Assembly: GCA_947652115.1 (NCBI GenBank)
Contig: OX393572.1
Coordinates: 2,733,484-2,797,483 of the forward strand
Reading direction: 5' to 3'
Length of the DNA: 64,000 nucleotides
Source: Blastomussa wellsi
Lineage: Eukaryota; Cnidaria; Anthozoa; Scleractinia; Plerogyridae
This document shows positions 33,203-45,400 of this stretch, piece after piece. A program made the position numbers and the translations under genes. The notes beneath the pieces are model-generated. The model did no database searches and was not told the DNA's origin. It worked only from the letters and a program-made list of their open reading frames with translations. Positions within the stretch are counted from its first letter, which is position 1. Every line of letters starts with the position of its first letter.

Positions 33203-34888
33203 TTACAGAATAACACAACAATTTCTCTCCGGTTGGGATGTTTCATCCACTTCAACTACTTTTCCTTTTCCTGTAGCAGTTCCACTGTTCTGCCCAGGCA
33301 TGTCAAGTTCCTTTCTCATTTTTGTCAGCTGAACTTCATGAACTTTTGTAATAGTTTGTGTAAATGCTTCTTCTACGTTTGTGGAATCCAACGCTGAAGC
33401 CTCAATGAATGACAACCCTGAGTCATTTGCATATTTCTTGGCATCTTCAATAGGGACAGCACGTAGATGTCTCAGATCACATTTATTTCCAACAAGCATT
33501 GTGACTATTGAAGATTCCGCATGCTCACGCACTTCTAACAGCCACCTCTCAACATTCTCAAATGTTTTCTGTTTGGATAAATCATAGACGAGGACAGCAC
33601 CCACGGCTCCACGGTAATAAGCACTTGTAATCGCACGGTAACGTTCTTGCCCCGCTGTGTCCCAAACCTTGAGGAAAATAAACACGACAATTAGCTGAAT
33701 CTCAATAGTGAAATATTTAGTATTACATTCATTACCATCACCATCACCTTCCAGATATCATTTGGCCGCTCTAACCACTGAGATGAGGACCATGATTTAA
33801 GGTGGGTGAGGTCGCAAACTAGGTCAGGTGAGCCTTATGCCTTGCAGTAAAGACAAGACGTGTGTCACACAAAAGAACCTTGATTACAACCTTGCTCACC
33901 ACCAGTCTCCCACAGCTCAGTGATTAGCGCATCCAACTGGTATCGGGAAGGTCATGGGTTTCAGTCCAATCAAGAGCTCAGAAATTTATTTTTCTGTGTA
34001 ATTTGACTTAAGAATGTTCATTCTTTAAAAACCACATTATATGAAAGCCATGTAAAATGTAAAAGGAGCTTAGTTGTGCAGTCTGATTATGACCGATTAT
34101 GCTGACTGTGCCGTGACATGTGCTTCTTAATATAGACATCTTCATTCAAGAAACAAAAAATCAAGGAAGTTCAAAATATGCTACGTGTCGCGTGTGAAGA
34201 ATTAATAATAATCTTATTTTTAATACCAAGTCAATGCAAAGAAATTTGAAATTTTATCATGGCAAAGAAATTTGACTTTTTAAAACCCGCGATTTGCAAA
34301 ACAATCGTTGTAGACAAAAACATTGTCAACCTAAGCAAAACATGCCTTTGAATACCGATACGCGAAGATTAATAATTAATTTAAGGATGCACTTGAAAGA
34401 ACAGAACAGGCTTTGAATTGTTAATGAACAAAGGAAAAACAGTACAATATTTTATTTTTCCTTCAAAAGATCAAACAGAGAGACAAAAGAGAATTTCTTT
34501 GCGTTGATATGGATGCAAGTTTAACCTGAATATGAGCTTATCTGACGGGTACGTGCAGAGAAACAGGTCGCGTGAATATAAAACATTTTGCAACGTGCAG
34601 AAGTTAGCTTTCCCGGTAAAATGAAACCCTTGACACAACAACCCTCAAACTAAATCATATTCTTAAAAAATCGGAACGAAAATTAGCAGGAAATACCTGT
34701 GCTTTGATGACCTTTCCATCAACCTGAATGCTTCTTGTAGCAAATTCAACCCCGATGGTTGATTTCGACTCGAGGTCAAATTCATTTCGCGTGAAGCGAG
34801 AAAGCAGTGAAGATTTTCCTACTCCAGAATCTCCTATTAAAACAATTTTGTACAGGTAATCATAATGATCGTATCTACCCCCGGCCAT
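33203..34888 (-). CDS. RAB11: Rab11-type small GTPase, 2 coding exons
   Basis: Exon 1 is 34697-34888 (64 residues) and exon 2 is 33203-33667 (154 residues plus stop), joined in phase 0, giving 218 residues. The donor is CACAG|GTATTT and the acceptor ends TTTTCCTCAAG. G1 GDSGVGKS, switch I with [12 protein letters not shown]3 [20 protein letters not shown] (the Gln of an active GTPase, unlike Rab25), G4 NKCD, and G5 with [12 protein letters not shown] are all present. The C-terminus CCVIL supplies two cysteines for geranylgeranylation. Rab11 GTPases control recycling endosomes and trafficking to the surface. The intron before WDTAG is a common position in this family. Whether this is the sole Rab11 orthologue or a lineage copy cannot be told here. 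The start AUG of [11 protein letters not shown] was chosen because family members begin just ahead of the YDYL segment. Confidence 0.93.
33898..33985 (+). repeat. tRNA-like SINE fragment
   Basis: AGCTCAGTGATTAGCGCATC (A-box-like) is followed 30 bases on by CATGGGTTTCAGTCC (degenerate B box). The B box is mutated and no acceptor stem is visible, so this is a relic rather than a tRNA gene. It lies in the Rab11-type gene's intron. Confidence 0.5.
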
Positions 34889-36432
34889 AGTTAGCTCTTG
34901 AGCTTCTGATGGAATCTGCCTGATATGCAAAACGAACAACAAGAAGATTCCACGTCTATAACTATGCAGATGATGTAACACGTGATCTCGCGCGGAATGC
35001 CGATGTTCGCAAAACGTATCACCCGCAAAGAATTTTCGAAAATGTAAACTATCGACAAGTTAAGGTATAAGAATCTATTTTTTACATGTAAAAATACGAA
35101 AACAAAGAACATCTGGAATGAAAGTGCATTGCAAACAATTGGTATTTTTGCGCGCCCTGATCGACATATGGTATATGTTTCATTTATCCTCCCCCTTCAG
35201 TGTTTTAATTTTGGGAATATCGGGTCGCTATATTTAGGTATACCCACCTTGCCCGCCTGATGGTGAAGGGGGTGCTCCCCCCCCCCCCCCCATCGTCATC
35301 CATCAATTACGTCATTCCTTAGTGGTGCACCCTTCCTGAGAAAAATCCTGGGAAGCCTTCGTTCGGATAACCCCTTTTCCCTTCAAAGAACTGGAACAGC
35401 CAAGGAAGCAAGAAATCTTCCTCCCCAACTCTCTCCTCTCTATTCTACCCGCCCCATCCCATTCCCCATCCTCAACCCTTTCTCACTCCTCACCCCCGAT
35501 CAGAGGAGTGTGCGGGGTACTGGACAGGAAAACACAGCCACCTGGCCTGCAATGGCGGACGTTTCAAGAACGAAGGGTTCTCCGAGGTAAGATGAAAACC
35601 ATTCCCAGCTTTTTTAAGGTTAATCTAACCAAAGTCGATAGCTTGACGAGTCCTATATATTGCCTGAATGGGTCTTTCTGTGTAGATGTACGTCTAGCTG
35701 CTGATGGAATAAGTAAGAACTATATGGCAAAAATAAGATTGTGATGACAGTCTGTGTTGTTGATATATACAGCGTGTTGATAGTATGCATGTGTGATGTC
35801 TTGAAAACTAGCAAATATATAGCGTTCTGTTATCTCCAAAACAAGATTTAAAACAACCCTCATATAGTTTTCTAGGGCAGTACTTAACTTTTGTTTGCAT
35901 CTTCTAATTCATAATTGTACTACCGTTTCTTATTTATAGAACATCCCAGTCCTGTATGATCATGCATACAAAATCATAGGCGTTCGGGCTGGGGGAGAGG
36001 GGTGGGGGGGGGTGTGTGCAGGAGTTGGCAGGTCTGCTTTACTCTCATGGGGCCTCTCCTCAACTAGGTGTATATTCAATGGCTACTGATGAATTTACTG
36101 CTGGTGGTAACCCTGCAACAGACTAACATCCCATCCACAGGGGAGTAGAGATACTCTCTGTCGCTACATGCTAAGGAAACCGGGATAAGTGCCGGCCTGA
36201 TGGGCTACTAGGCCTGTATGCAGACTTTCTAAATTTCTTGCCCTGGGCAAGAAAACAAGTTGCTTGTACAACAGGCCCATGAATTCAAAGTTTTGTTTTC
36301 CAATCCCTGAGCATAAGTTGTCAAAAAGTACTGGTATATGTAAACAGTTTAAACTGATCTTTTTCGTGACTTTTTTGTCTCAGGTGTAAGGTTTTATTCA
36401 ACATGTGATCATTATTTGATGATAAAGAAGCC
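34889..36432. promoter_or_regulatory. Divergent region between Rab11-type gene (-) and LARP7 (+)
   Basis: Holds both 5' leaders. A probable LARP7 untranslated first exon ends at 35586 (CTCCGAG|GTAAGA), with its acceptor at 36382-36383 (TTTTTGTCTCAG) just ahead of the LARP7 start exon. A poly-C run (about 35278-35291) and a 5'-truncated SINE (about 36045-36215) also lie here. Confidence 0.5.
36045..36215 (+). mobile_element. 5'-truncated SINE family A copy
   Basis: Begins within the body (TTTACTCTCATGGGGCC) and runs through AACATCCCATCC and GAAACCGGGATAAGTGCC to GGGCTACTAGGCC. The tRNA-like head is missing. It is in the proposed 5'-UTR intron of LARP7. Confidence 0.75.
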
Positions 36433-39400
36433 ATGGATTCTCAAGACCTATTGAAAATATCAGCAGATGATGAAATGCATAAGAAGCACAAGAAAAGGAC
36501 AAAGAAGGTAACAGCTCAACTCCAGGAACAGGTAAAGCACATTCTTCAGAATGATAATTAACAAAAATTTTATCTTGCAGAAACTGGTGATATTCAACAA
36601 GATTGAGCAAGATTGTTTTATTATTCAACAAAGTTCTAACGATACTGTTCTATAACAAGACAACCTTCAGTTACATAGTGTACATGCATATTTTATTGTA
36701 CAGCTGTCCCACTTGAGGACTCTTCCACCATGCTAATATATAGATTTAGCCATGCCTAAAAGCTGAGCTCCATGTTTTTGCTGGTTCTTAATAATTTCTC
36801 TGAAATAAATAATAATTAAAAACGTCAACTCAAATTGCAGAATTTCCGCTAAGAATGACCATAAAAAGTTAAAAAATGCTGCCAGAAGAAAAAAATCGGA
36901 CCTGAGACCGCGATCAAGGAAGAAAACCAATGCCTGGTCAGCGGTCAACTTCAAAAGACATGTTACCCCAATGAATTCTAACCTGAGCCCATGATCTGGT
37001 CATGTGATACTGGTCAGCAGATACCTCAATTTGATAGCTGTCAATTGACCATAATATGGATTCCCTATAACAAAGATGTAAGCTGATAAGGCTGACAAAG
37101 CATGGCTATTTATGGCCGCCATGTTGCCCGACTCCGTCGCCGTCATCGTGCGTACGCGCCCACGAGCAATACCACTAGCCATGATAACCATGAGAAAATC
37201 AACTCATGGGTTTCGTTTTCTTTCCCATATGAGTATGGGGCTCCGCTTGGCGGACCTTCGGGCCGCTGGAGCTCCACTAAAAATTAAAAAAGAGATAAGA
37301 GGATTTACAAAATTAAGATAAGGCTATTTACAAATGTACATTGCAATAATAAAATTATATTTGCAAATTAAAAAAAGATTTGTGAAAATTCTTGTTTACA
37401 AAATGGCTCGGACAATCTGTGTCTCTGATAAACTTAGGTCGGCTATTGTACATCTTAGATCCTCAGTTGCACAGTGCTTTGCGAGAAGTCAGACAAATCT
37501 TAGCAAACTATGTTTATCACAGGATGTGTACTACCTACAGATGACAGATAATAAAGGCTGGTTTTCGCTAGCACATAAGCATAACGACATAAACATAAGC
37601 ACAAGAGGAATGGACGCTGTCTGTTCTTCTTTTGCTTATGCATATGCATATGCTTATGTTGCCTTATGTCGTGGTGATTCCTAGTGGAAACAACATGAGA
37701 AAAACAAGTGTGTTTGTTCTTCTTTTGCGCATGGTTGTGTAATTATGCTTATGCTTGTGCGCTAGTGAAAACTAGCCTTAATGGCTTCCTGACCAAATAA
37801 TGCAAATCATGAAAATTAGTTATTACAATTATTACAGTAATGTTTAATGTCTTTAATTATTTCTTTCGTTCCATTCAAACAGATTGAGTTTTATTTTGGT
37901 GATGCAAACCTTCACAAGGATCGTTTTATGAAACAAGAAATAAGTAAACACCCGGATGGATGTAAGTATGCAACTAAAAGTAGTTGTAACTGTGTGTAAG
38001 TGGATTGCTGCCGAGAGGTTGATGCAGGAAAAGCACTGATAAGCAGAGTTGTCAATAAGATTTGAAGTATGCGGAGATATTTTGAAAGGAAACGGCACTG
38101 GGTGCCCTTTTTTAAGTGTTTTTGTAACGAATGCTTTTTTTCCTGCTTATCTCCACCAAATTGTAGCCGGTGAAAACATTTAAGCAGCCGGCAATATTGC
38201 CGGTCACCGGTGCTTATTGGCAACCCTGGATAAGCTCATAAAGACGCATTGCTTTCCTCTTGACACATAACCAAAAGCTTCATGACCCTTCCACACATAA
38301 ATGAACTTATTGTGCAATTAGAATGGAGCTGCCTTTTAAACCTCGGCAGCAATTATGGCTTGTGCATCTGTGTGGGTTGCAAAAATCAGAGGGGGTTCAA
38401 GAGAATTTGAAAGTCCTAGCCAGAGGCGAGGAAGGTTTACAAGTACTTTTTAAATTCTCTCTGTCGATGCATCAAAGTGCATGTCTTAGCCCCAAAATCT
38501 TAGCCCCAATCCACACTAATTGTGTCCTCAGGGCCTGAAAAAGGGTCTTCAGAAGCAAGGCTTCACCTTGCCGTTGGCAAGCAGCTCTCGCATTTTGCTT
38601 GTTATGTCTCTTCTCTCGAGTCCCTATCCTTGTCTCCTTTCCTTGTCATGTCAACTCAAAACAAACTTGCTGCCATAATTGATTATTTATTACCGGTATC
38701 TTTTATTAATAATTTTATCTGCAGATGTAGCAATTTCAACAATTGCAAATTTCAACAGGATGAAACAGTTAACAGATGATATTAACCTTGTTATAAAAGC
38801 CATGAAGATCTCTTCAATGCTTGAGGTAGGTTTTCTGCACGTTCTAGCACCGACGTGTTAACAGATTTATTTTCTTGCCATTATAACAGGTTTCCATAGC
38901 AACAGTATTATCCATTAAAACTACCCTTAATTTTAGCTATATGTTACTAATAACCCATTGTTTTATGTCAAATTATTATGAAATTCTCAAAAATTTAAGG
39001 TGGCTCTATACCCATGGTAATAGTTTCTTTTGCATGAAACTGTTACCAGCCTTAGTCATCATGGATTTTATGGGAAGCGTGGTGGTCTTACTAATGGCAA
39101 TGGACTAGCATCCCATCCAAGGAGGAGTAGAATTACTTCCACTTGCTTCATGCTACAGAAACCAGGATAAGCCCCAACCTGATTAATGTTTCTGACATTT
39201 CATCCATAACAGAGCTCCTAAAATGTGCTTCAGCTTATTGTAAAACACAATTTCCTATGAGAGGTTTTATATTTTCAGGTCAGTGAAGATGAAAAAATGG
39301 TCAGACGTACAACTGCTGTTCCTGAGCCAAGAAATGTTGATGCAGAAACTATTTATGTTGTAAGTATTCCCAAACTTAACCAACAATGTGATTCAAGAAA

Positions 39401-42400
39401 AATGACTGTTTTCAAAATTTCTGGGGCTTATTGATATTTTGACAAAACAGTGCTAACGATTCTTAAAAGAAAATCCCTGAAGAGAGTTTGAAAATATCCT
39501 ATTGGCTTGTTAAATGGTTCAAAACTGAAAACTCCCAACCAAGAGTTCAACTCAATTAAACCGAGAGAGGGTTTAATAAACATTTGCTTGGGCATTTTTG
39601 CACTATTGGCGTCCTAACTAAACACCATGTCGATGATTTTTAACATTCTACACTTTTCAAGTAAATTATGTGATAAAAAATAAATTAATTATTGACTTCA
39701 TATTGCAGGAAAGACTGCCACCTTATGCTGATCACGACTGGCTCAAAGGAATTTTTAGCAAATATGGGAAAGTGGTATATGTCAGGTATGGATTACCGGT
39801 CTCTTTTCATGTCAAGGGTGAGACGCGCAGTGGCCTAATGGTTAGTGTGCTGGACTCCCAATCGGACTGTCCGGGTTCGAGCCTCTAGCCAGGGCACTGC
39901 GTTGTGTTCTCGGGCAAGACACTTTACTCTCACAGTGCCTCTCTTCACCCAGGTGTATAAATGGGTACCGGCGAATTTATTGCTGGAGGGTAACCATGCG
40001 ATGGACTAGCATCCCATCCAGGGGGAGTAGAAATACTCTCTGCCGCTTCATGCTACAGAAACCAGGATAAGCTCCGGCCTGATGGGCCACTAGGCATTTA
40101 AGTATAAATGAAATGATTTCAAACAAATTTTCACCACAGTATAGGACCTTGTTGGCCTAATGGCTAGTGTGCTGTATTCCGGATCAGATGGTCCGAGTTC
40201 AGGCCCTGTCCGGGACACTGCGTTGTGTTCTTGGACGAGACACTTTACTCTCACAGTGCCTCTCTCCACCCTGTTGTATAAATGATTACCAGTTAAATAA
40301 TGCTGGTGGGTAACTCTGCAATGGACTAGCATCCCATCTGGCGGGGGGATAGAAAGATTGCTAACCTCTTGATGCTACAGAAACTGGGATAAGCTGTGGC
40401 AGTATGGGTCAGTTGGCATGAGGCTTTACCTTTCATAGGACATTGTTAATACAGCTTCTCAGGTCCAATTGAATTGTAATTGCCGCAATCCATCATGACC
40501 ATCAGCTGCTTTAGTTAGGACTTTAACTTATTAATGTAACTGTTTTTTGTGTTAAACAAACAAAAGGTGTTATCAACATAGTGTCTATGGAATGAATAAT
40601 TATGCAACTAGGTTTTTTCATGATGCTCCATTAAGAGGCCTCCTTTTTCCTGTCATGTTTAGTATTCCAAGGTTCAAACACACTGGAGATGTCAAAGGAT
40701 TCGCTTTCGTGGAATTTGAATCTGCAAAGGCAGCCCAGGATGCAGTTGAGGTTTTTTAATTAATTTTTAGTATACTTGTGTATTGTGTATGTTACAGCAT
40801 AATGATATGATGAGCATTGTTCCTGTGCCGTGATCTTTAACCAAGACACTTTACACCCCCTGCCCCAATCCCCCCACCCCCAATCCCCCCTGCCCCCAGT
40901 CCCTCCCTGCCACCTCCAATCTCCCCTTTCCCAACCCATTCTGAAACCTGAGAAAATGTCTGGGAGGTATCCTGGACAAACATTCACTTCAGAGGCATAA
41001 GCAATGCTCCTGTATTCGTTATGAGTTGATTTGTGGATAGCAGCAGCCCAAGGGGGGGAGTTACTCTTCATCTTTGTTAGGAGTACAGGTAGTGTGTTCA
41101 CAATTTGGGACACCGATATTTTTTACAACAAAGACATGGTCAATGTATTCCGATTATCTGTTTGAGAGTGGTATCTTTCATCAGTGGGCCAGTAAAGCTT
41201 GTTACCGCTGAGATTAGTCTCCTTTTGGGTTTTTCAAATTCAAATTTGCCAATGAGCTTCCCCAGGCTTTTCCATTTATGACATGTGGCAAGTTTTATAC
41301 TGGTATTATTCAAAATCAAATCGATTCAATGTTGCTTAAAACCCAAGAAGTTAAGTAAGTCTCTCCCCCAACTTTTCTGTAGATGTTCAACAAAGAAGGA
41401 AAACTTAAGCAAGCTAGTGAACCAGACGAGAAAAGTGAAAATGGCGTCAACACAGAACAGGGCGCTGAACAGCACAAGATAGCGAAAGGAAAGAGAAAAC
41501 GATGTCATAGTGAATCAGAAGTTGAAGAGCAAAAGCACAAAGATAGGAAACGACGAAGAACAATCAGTGAGTCTTCAGTTGATTCTGTCGAAACTGAACA
41601 ACATGCAGATGTGAGTGTCGATATTAAACGAAAACGTAAAGACGCTAAGAGCGATGAAGAGGGCAGTGAAAGGAAAACAAATAAAGAGTCTGGTCTGACC
41701 AGTGAACAGGAAGAAACGGACAAGAAGAGCAAGAAAAGTGTTCGGTGGCATAAAAGCGATGAAAAAGGGAATACTGATAAAGAAGCGAGTCGAGTTAAAG
41801 ATCGTAAAAGATCTCACGCAGATTCTGCGGACGACGATGAAGGGGTGGAGCAAAAACGAAAAAAGACGAATGACAAGTCGGATCTTAAGTGTGTAAAGAG
41901 CGCTGAAGATAGCGATGACGATGAAGCTGCCAAGGAGAGCAAAAAACGCAAGAAGAGAAAACGGAAAAAGAAAGAGAAGAAAGAAACAAGATTACCGCAC
42001 CTTCGAGTGATATCCAAGTTAGTAGCATTTGACTTTGATCAAAATCCAAACTCTCCTTACTATTTTCATTCATTTTCAACAATTTTCCGTTGACGAATTT
42101 TTGATTTTAATCACTGAAGTTCTTTCTTGATTCTCGTAACCAGTCCATCTGCTTTCTTCTGCTGAAGGTTGAGAGAAGATAGGAATTAATCGTATCCACA
42201 CGATAAACTACCATCTGATTCAGGGCGAGCATTAATTTTATTTTATTTGAACTTTTTTCTCTGTCGTGAAGGTTGGAATGGTTAGAATTGAAAAAGGAAT
42301 ACAAGAATTTACAACGGGGAGCCATGAACAACTTGAAAAAACAACTACACGAGAATTCTACAGCAGATTCGAGCCAAGCGGGAACCCAGGCTCGAACGCA

Positions 42401-45400
42401 ATCACAAGATCAGGTTACTACTTCAAATAAGGCGAAACAAAGTAAATCCTCGCATGAAGACGACGGGACTGTAAAAGAGTTGCCTTATACTCCTGGAGTT
42501 GTGTTAAAATTCCACTGTCAAAGTTTTGGCTTGACTAAGAAAGAATTTCGGGTAAGAAAAAAATACTGAAGTATTAGTAAAATTTAATTCGGAAGTGAAG
42601 CTTTGAAATTTTTGTCGTAAGTTATATTTACAGAGATTCTAACCCTCAAGGCAATCCCGTGCATTACAGCTCCCCCCGGGGGGATTACTCCCTTAACTTT
42701 TGGATAGGTGTGTGCCGCTATTTAAGGGCCAAACCCCAAAAATGACACCCTTTTCAAGGAAAAGACAAAAACTAAGAAAGGTGTAAATGGGTCAACTTTT
42801 TGTCGTTCTGTAACGTTTTTAGTTTGACAGACCGTTTCTTTTTCGCTTAGCGTGTTGTTTACGCACTTCAAATTATAAAATGGCCAAATAATACAATTTA
42901 GGTACCCTATCTAAGGGTCACATCGTGAAGAATGCCAAAAGAAGCAAAAATGATACCCTATTAAAGGAATGAGAACCTCGAAAAACCAACCCTATCCCGC
43001 GACACATACCTAAATAGCCCATATATGGGAGTGCCCCCCATCCGGGATTACAGCGCCGAAGTGGCAAAAGATCATGCTAAGGTGACTGGTGAAGCGGGGA
43101 AAATATTATCTCTCTTTACCAAGTTTCAAAAGAGATGGGAGAATGTCGAGCGAAAACGGGAGGCCGGTAATGATCGCCGAAAACGGGAGGTTTTCGACCA
43201 GAACTGGAGGGTTGGAACACTTAACTTGTTTTTAATTATTTCTTTCTTCTAGGACAAGTTTTCTTCCCATGCTCCAGTGGCTTATTTGGAGTTGGAAGAG
43301 GGTAGTGTTGAGGTGAGGAAAAGTTTAAATTTGAGGATGTAGTTTCATAGTGCAGTTGAAAAAAGGTAAGATGGCGAGTGGTTTTTCGTTGAAGGCCATT
43401 TGCCACCCACCCGCGTCAGCAAACGAGAAAGAAGGCACGGAATTCCAGAGCATTGGTTGAGTCCGAGATTGCCCTCAAAATGATTGCTTAGTAACATTAT
43501 GATGACGCAAATCCATGATAGTAAACGGACCCAAAAACGTTCGAGTTGTTTGCGCTTGTTCTGATTAAACGACGATAAGAATCTGAAGTTCGTCAAATAC
43601 TGACTGGTTAGGCTAATGTTTGTCTTATTTTACAATCAATATACAGCGTTTTATGCCAAATACGTAGGTCCTTCTTGGAAGGGAGTATTTTGTATAAAGT
43701 ACCAACTTTTTTTACTGCTTCGTCTTCTTTGTAGGGTTATGTTCGCTTCCACACTGCACAAAATTGTAAAACGGTGTTTGAAACAATGTCATCAGCCAAC
43801 GATGAATTAAAACTCCACAAATTAACAGGTAAGTTTTGTTTTATTTTCCACTTTTTTTGTGTTTTTGTTGATTGTGCTTGTTTGCTTTTTGACTGGGAAA
43901 CTTTGCGATTCCTGCTGAATCAAGTAGTTCAAGCGGCTATCAGCAAACAGCGCGTACAGTAAACCCAAACGGGTGGCTATTAATTTATTTCATATTTCTT
44001 TAAATGTTCAGAAGAGGACGAGAAAACTTATTGGCAGAAGATAAACGCCGATCGCGTCAACAGATTTAATTCTAAGAGAGGGAAGAAAAGGGGAGCTGAA
44101 AAGGTACAAACGTGCATTATATTTCCTTAGAGGGGGGTAAGTTTCTAAAGAAACTTGTGGTGCTGCGTCGGTGGGAAGTATAACAATATAATTTGGTTTT
44201 ATCAACTGGGTTGATAATGTCAATTGGCCACCGTAAAGAGATTCAATTGCTGACGTTTCGAGCGTTAGCCCTTCGTCGGAGCGAATCAAGGAATTGTGCG
44301 TCGTGTGTCTTTATATACAGAAAGATGGAGCTTCGCTATTGGCTGGTGCCGACAACAAGACGATGCCAAGCCTGAAGAAACTCACCAAGGAGCTAATTTA
44401 TTCCGAAGTTTTCACGTTACCAGGCACCAGCCAATAGCGAAGCTCCATCTTTCTGTATATAAAGACACACGACGCACAATTCCTTGATTCGCTCCGACGA
44501 AGGGCTAACGCTCGAAACGTCAGCTCTTGAATCTCTTTACGGTGGCCAATTTATATTTCCTTAGTCTGTCGGGCGTGAAGTGAATCGTAATGTTGCCGCG
44601 CGAAATCTGGGCTTGACGCTCGACGGATTAAGAAAAAAGGGGCTGCTCGTAGTTTAGAGCGAGTTTCAGTTGATTGTCGTAAAACCAAAGTAATTACTTT
44701 GGCCAATCACAAAGGACGGAGACAATCCAGTGAACCAATCAAAACTCGAAGTAATTGCACGTAGCCGACACAAAGCGCGGGAAAACGTGCGCGCGAGTCA
44801 CGATTGATTTGGTGTTACACCTGATTGGTTGAAAAAGTGGCGCGAGATTTCACGGAGCGTAGTGATACAAAACCAAAGCAAACGCAGAATTACTTTCGAC
44901 CCTCAATTGAAACTCGCTCTATTCCCACGGTGACCTAATATCTGCCTTTCGACCTTTTAAGGCGGGACACACCAGGCGGCATATCGCAACGACAGAATTT
45001 TGCCACAGCGACCAAAAATTTCATTTTGTCACGAGAGACTAACTGTTGCGGCGACTTGTCCCGGTGGTACGGCCGAATGTCTGAAACGGTCGTTTATCAA
45101 TCATGCTGAGATCTATTTTAGCCTCGCGCCTTGAGATGAAATAAACAACCTTCCGCGATGGATGAATACATTGAACTTTGCTTTAATAAATTATGCCTTG
45201 TTCTCAGACTCAGAGACAATCGAAAACCCTGTCGTCATTAATTTCTAGATTCTCTCCAACGTGGAAAATTTATTTGATCATTTCATTCTAGTCCCCAGGG
45301 CCCACGATCCTTCTGGTCTGCGCCAGGGATCGAGACCTCTGTCTGGACCCAATTTTTGAGCAAGCACAGAGTATCTGCTTTCATTCTGTAATTTTAAGCT

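Larger units (their letters stand above)
44130..44550. mobile_element. Foldback element 1 with 127-bp near-perfect inverted arms
   Basis: Arms at 44224-44350 and 44423-44549 are inverted copies differing at only a few positions, around a 72-bp spacer. The left side extends to about 44130 (AAGTTTCTAAAGAAACTTGT). Each arm contains the hammerhead-like word GGGCTAACGCTCGAAACGTC. It lies in LARP7 intron 11. The arms are the kind of sequence I associate with Penelope-like retroelement ends (recognition, not proof); no reverse transcriptase is present. Confidence 0.85.

Noticed and set aside
33898..33985. Functional tRNA gene
   Set aside because: The A and B boxes are degenerate and no acceptor stem or complete cloverleaf can be drawn, so it fits a SINE relic.
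35508..35744. Open frame upstream of LARP7 as a separate small gene
   Set aside because: A strong donor at 35587 inside it and an acceptor at 36383 fit a LARP7 5'-UTR exon better. No domain is recognisable.
37334..37684. 116-residue open frame in LARP7 intron 1
   Set aside because: It overlaps a palindromic MITE and ends in an Ala/Tyr dipeptide run derived from GCATAT repeats.
43025..43252. Open stretch just before LARP7 exon 9 as extra coding sequence
   Set aside because: It begins inside the end of a MITE. The exon 8 to exon 9 junction without it matches the LARP7 xRRM alignment.
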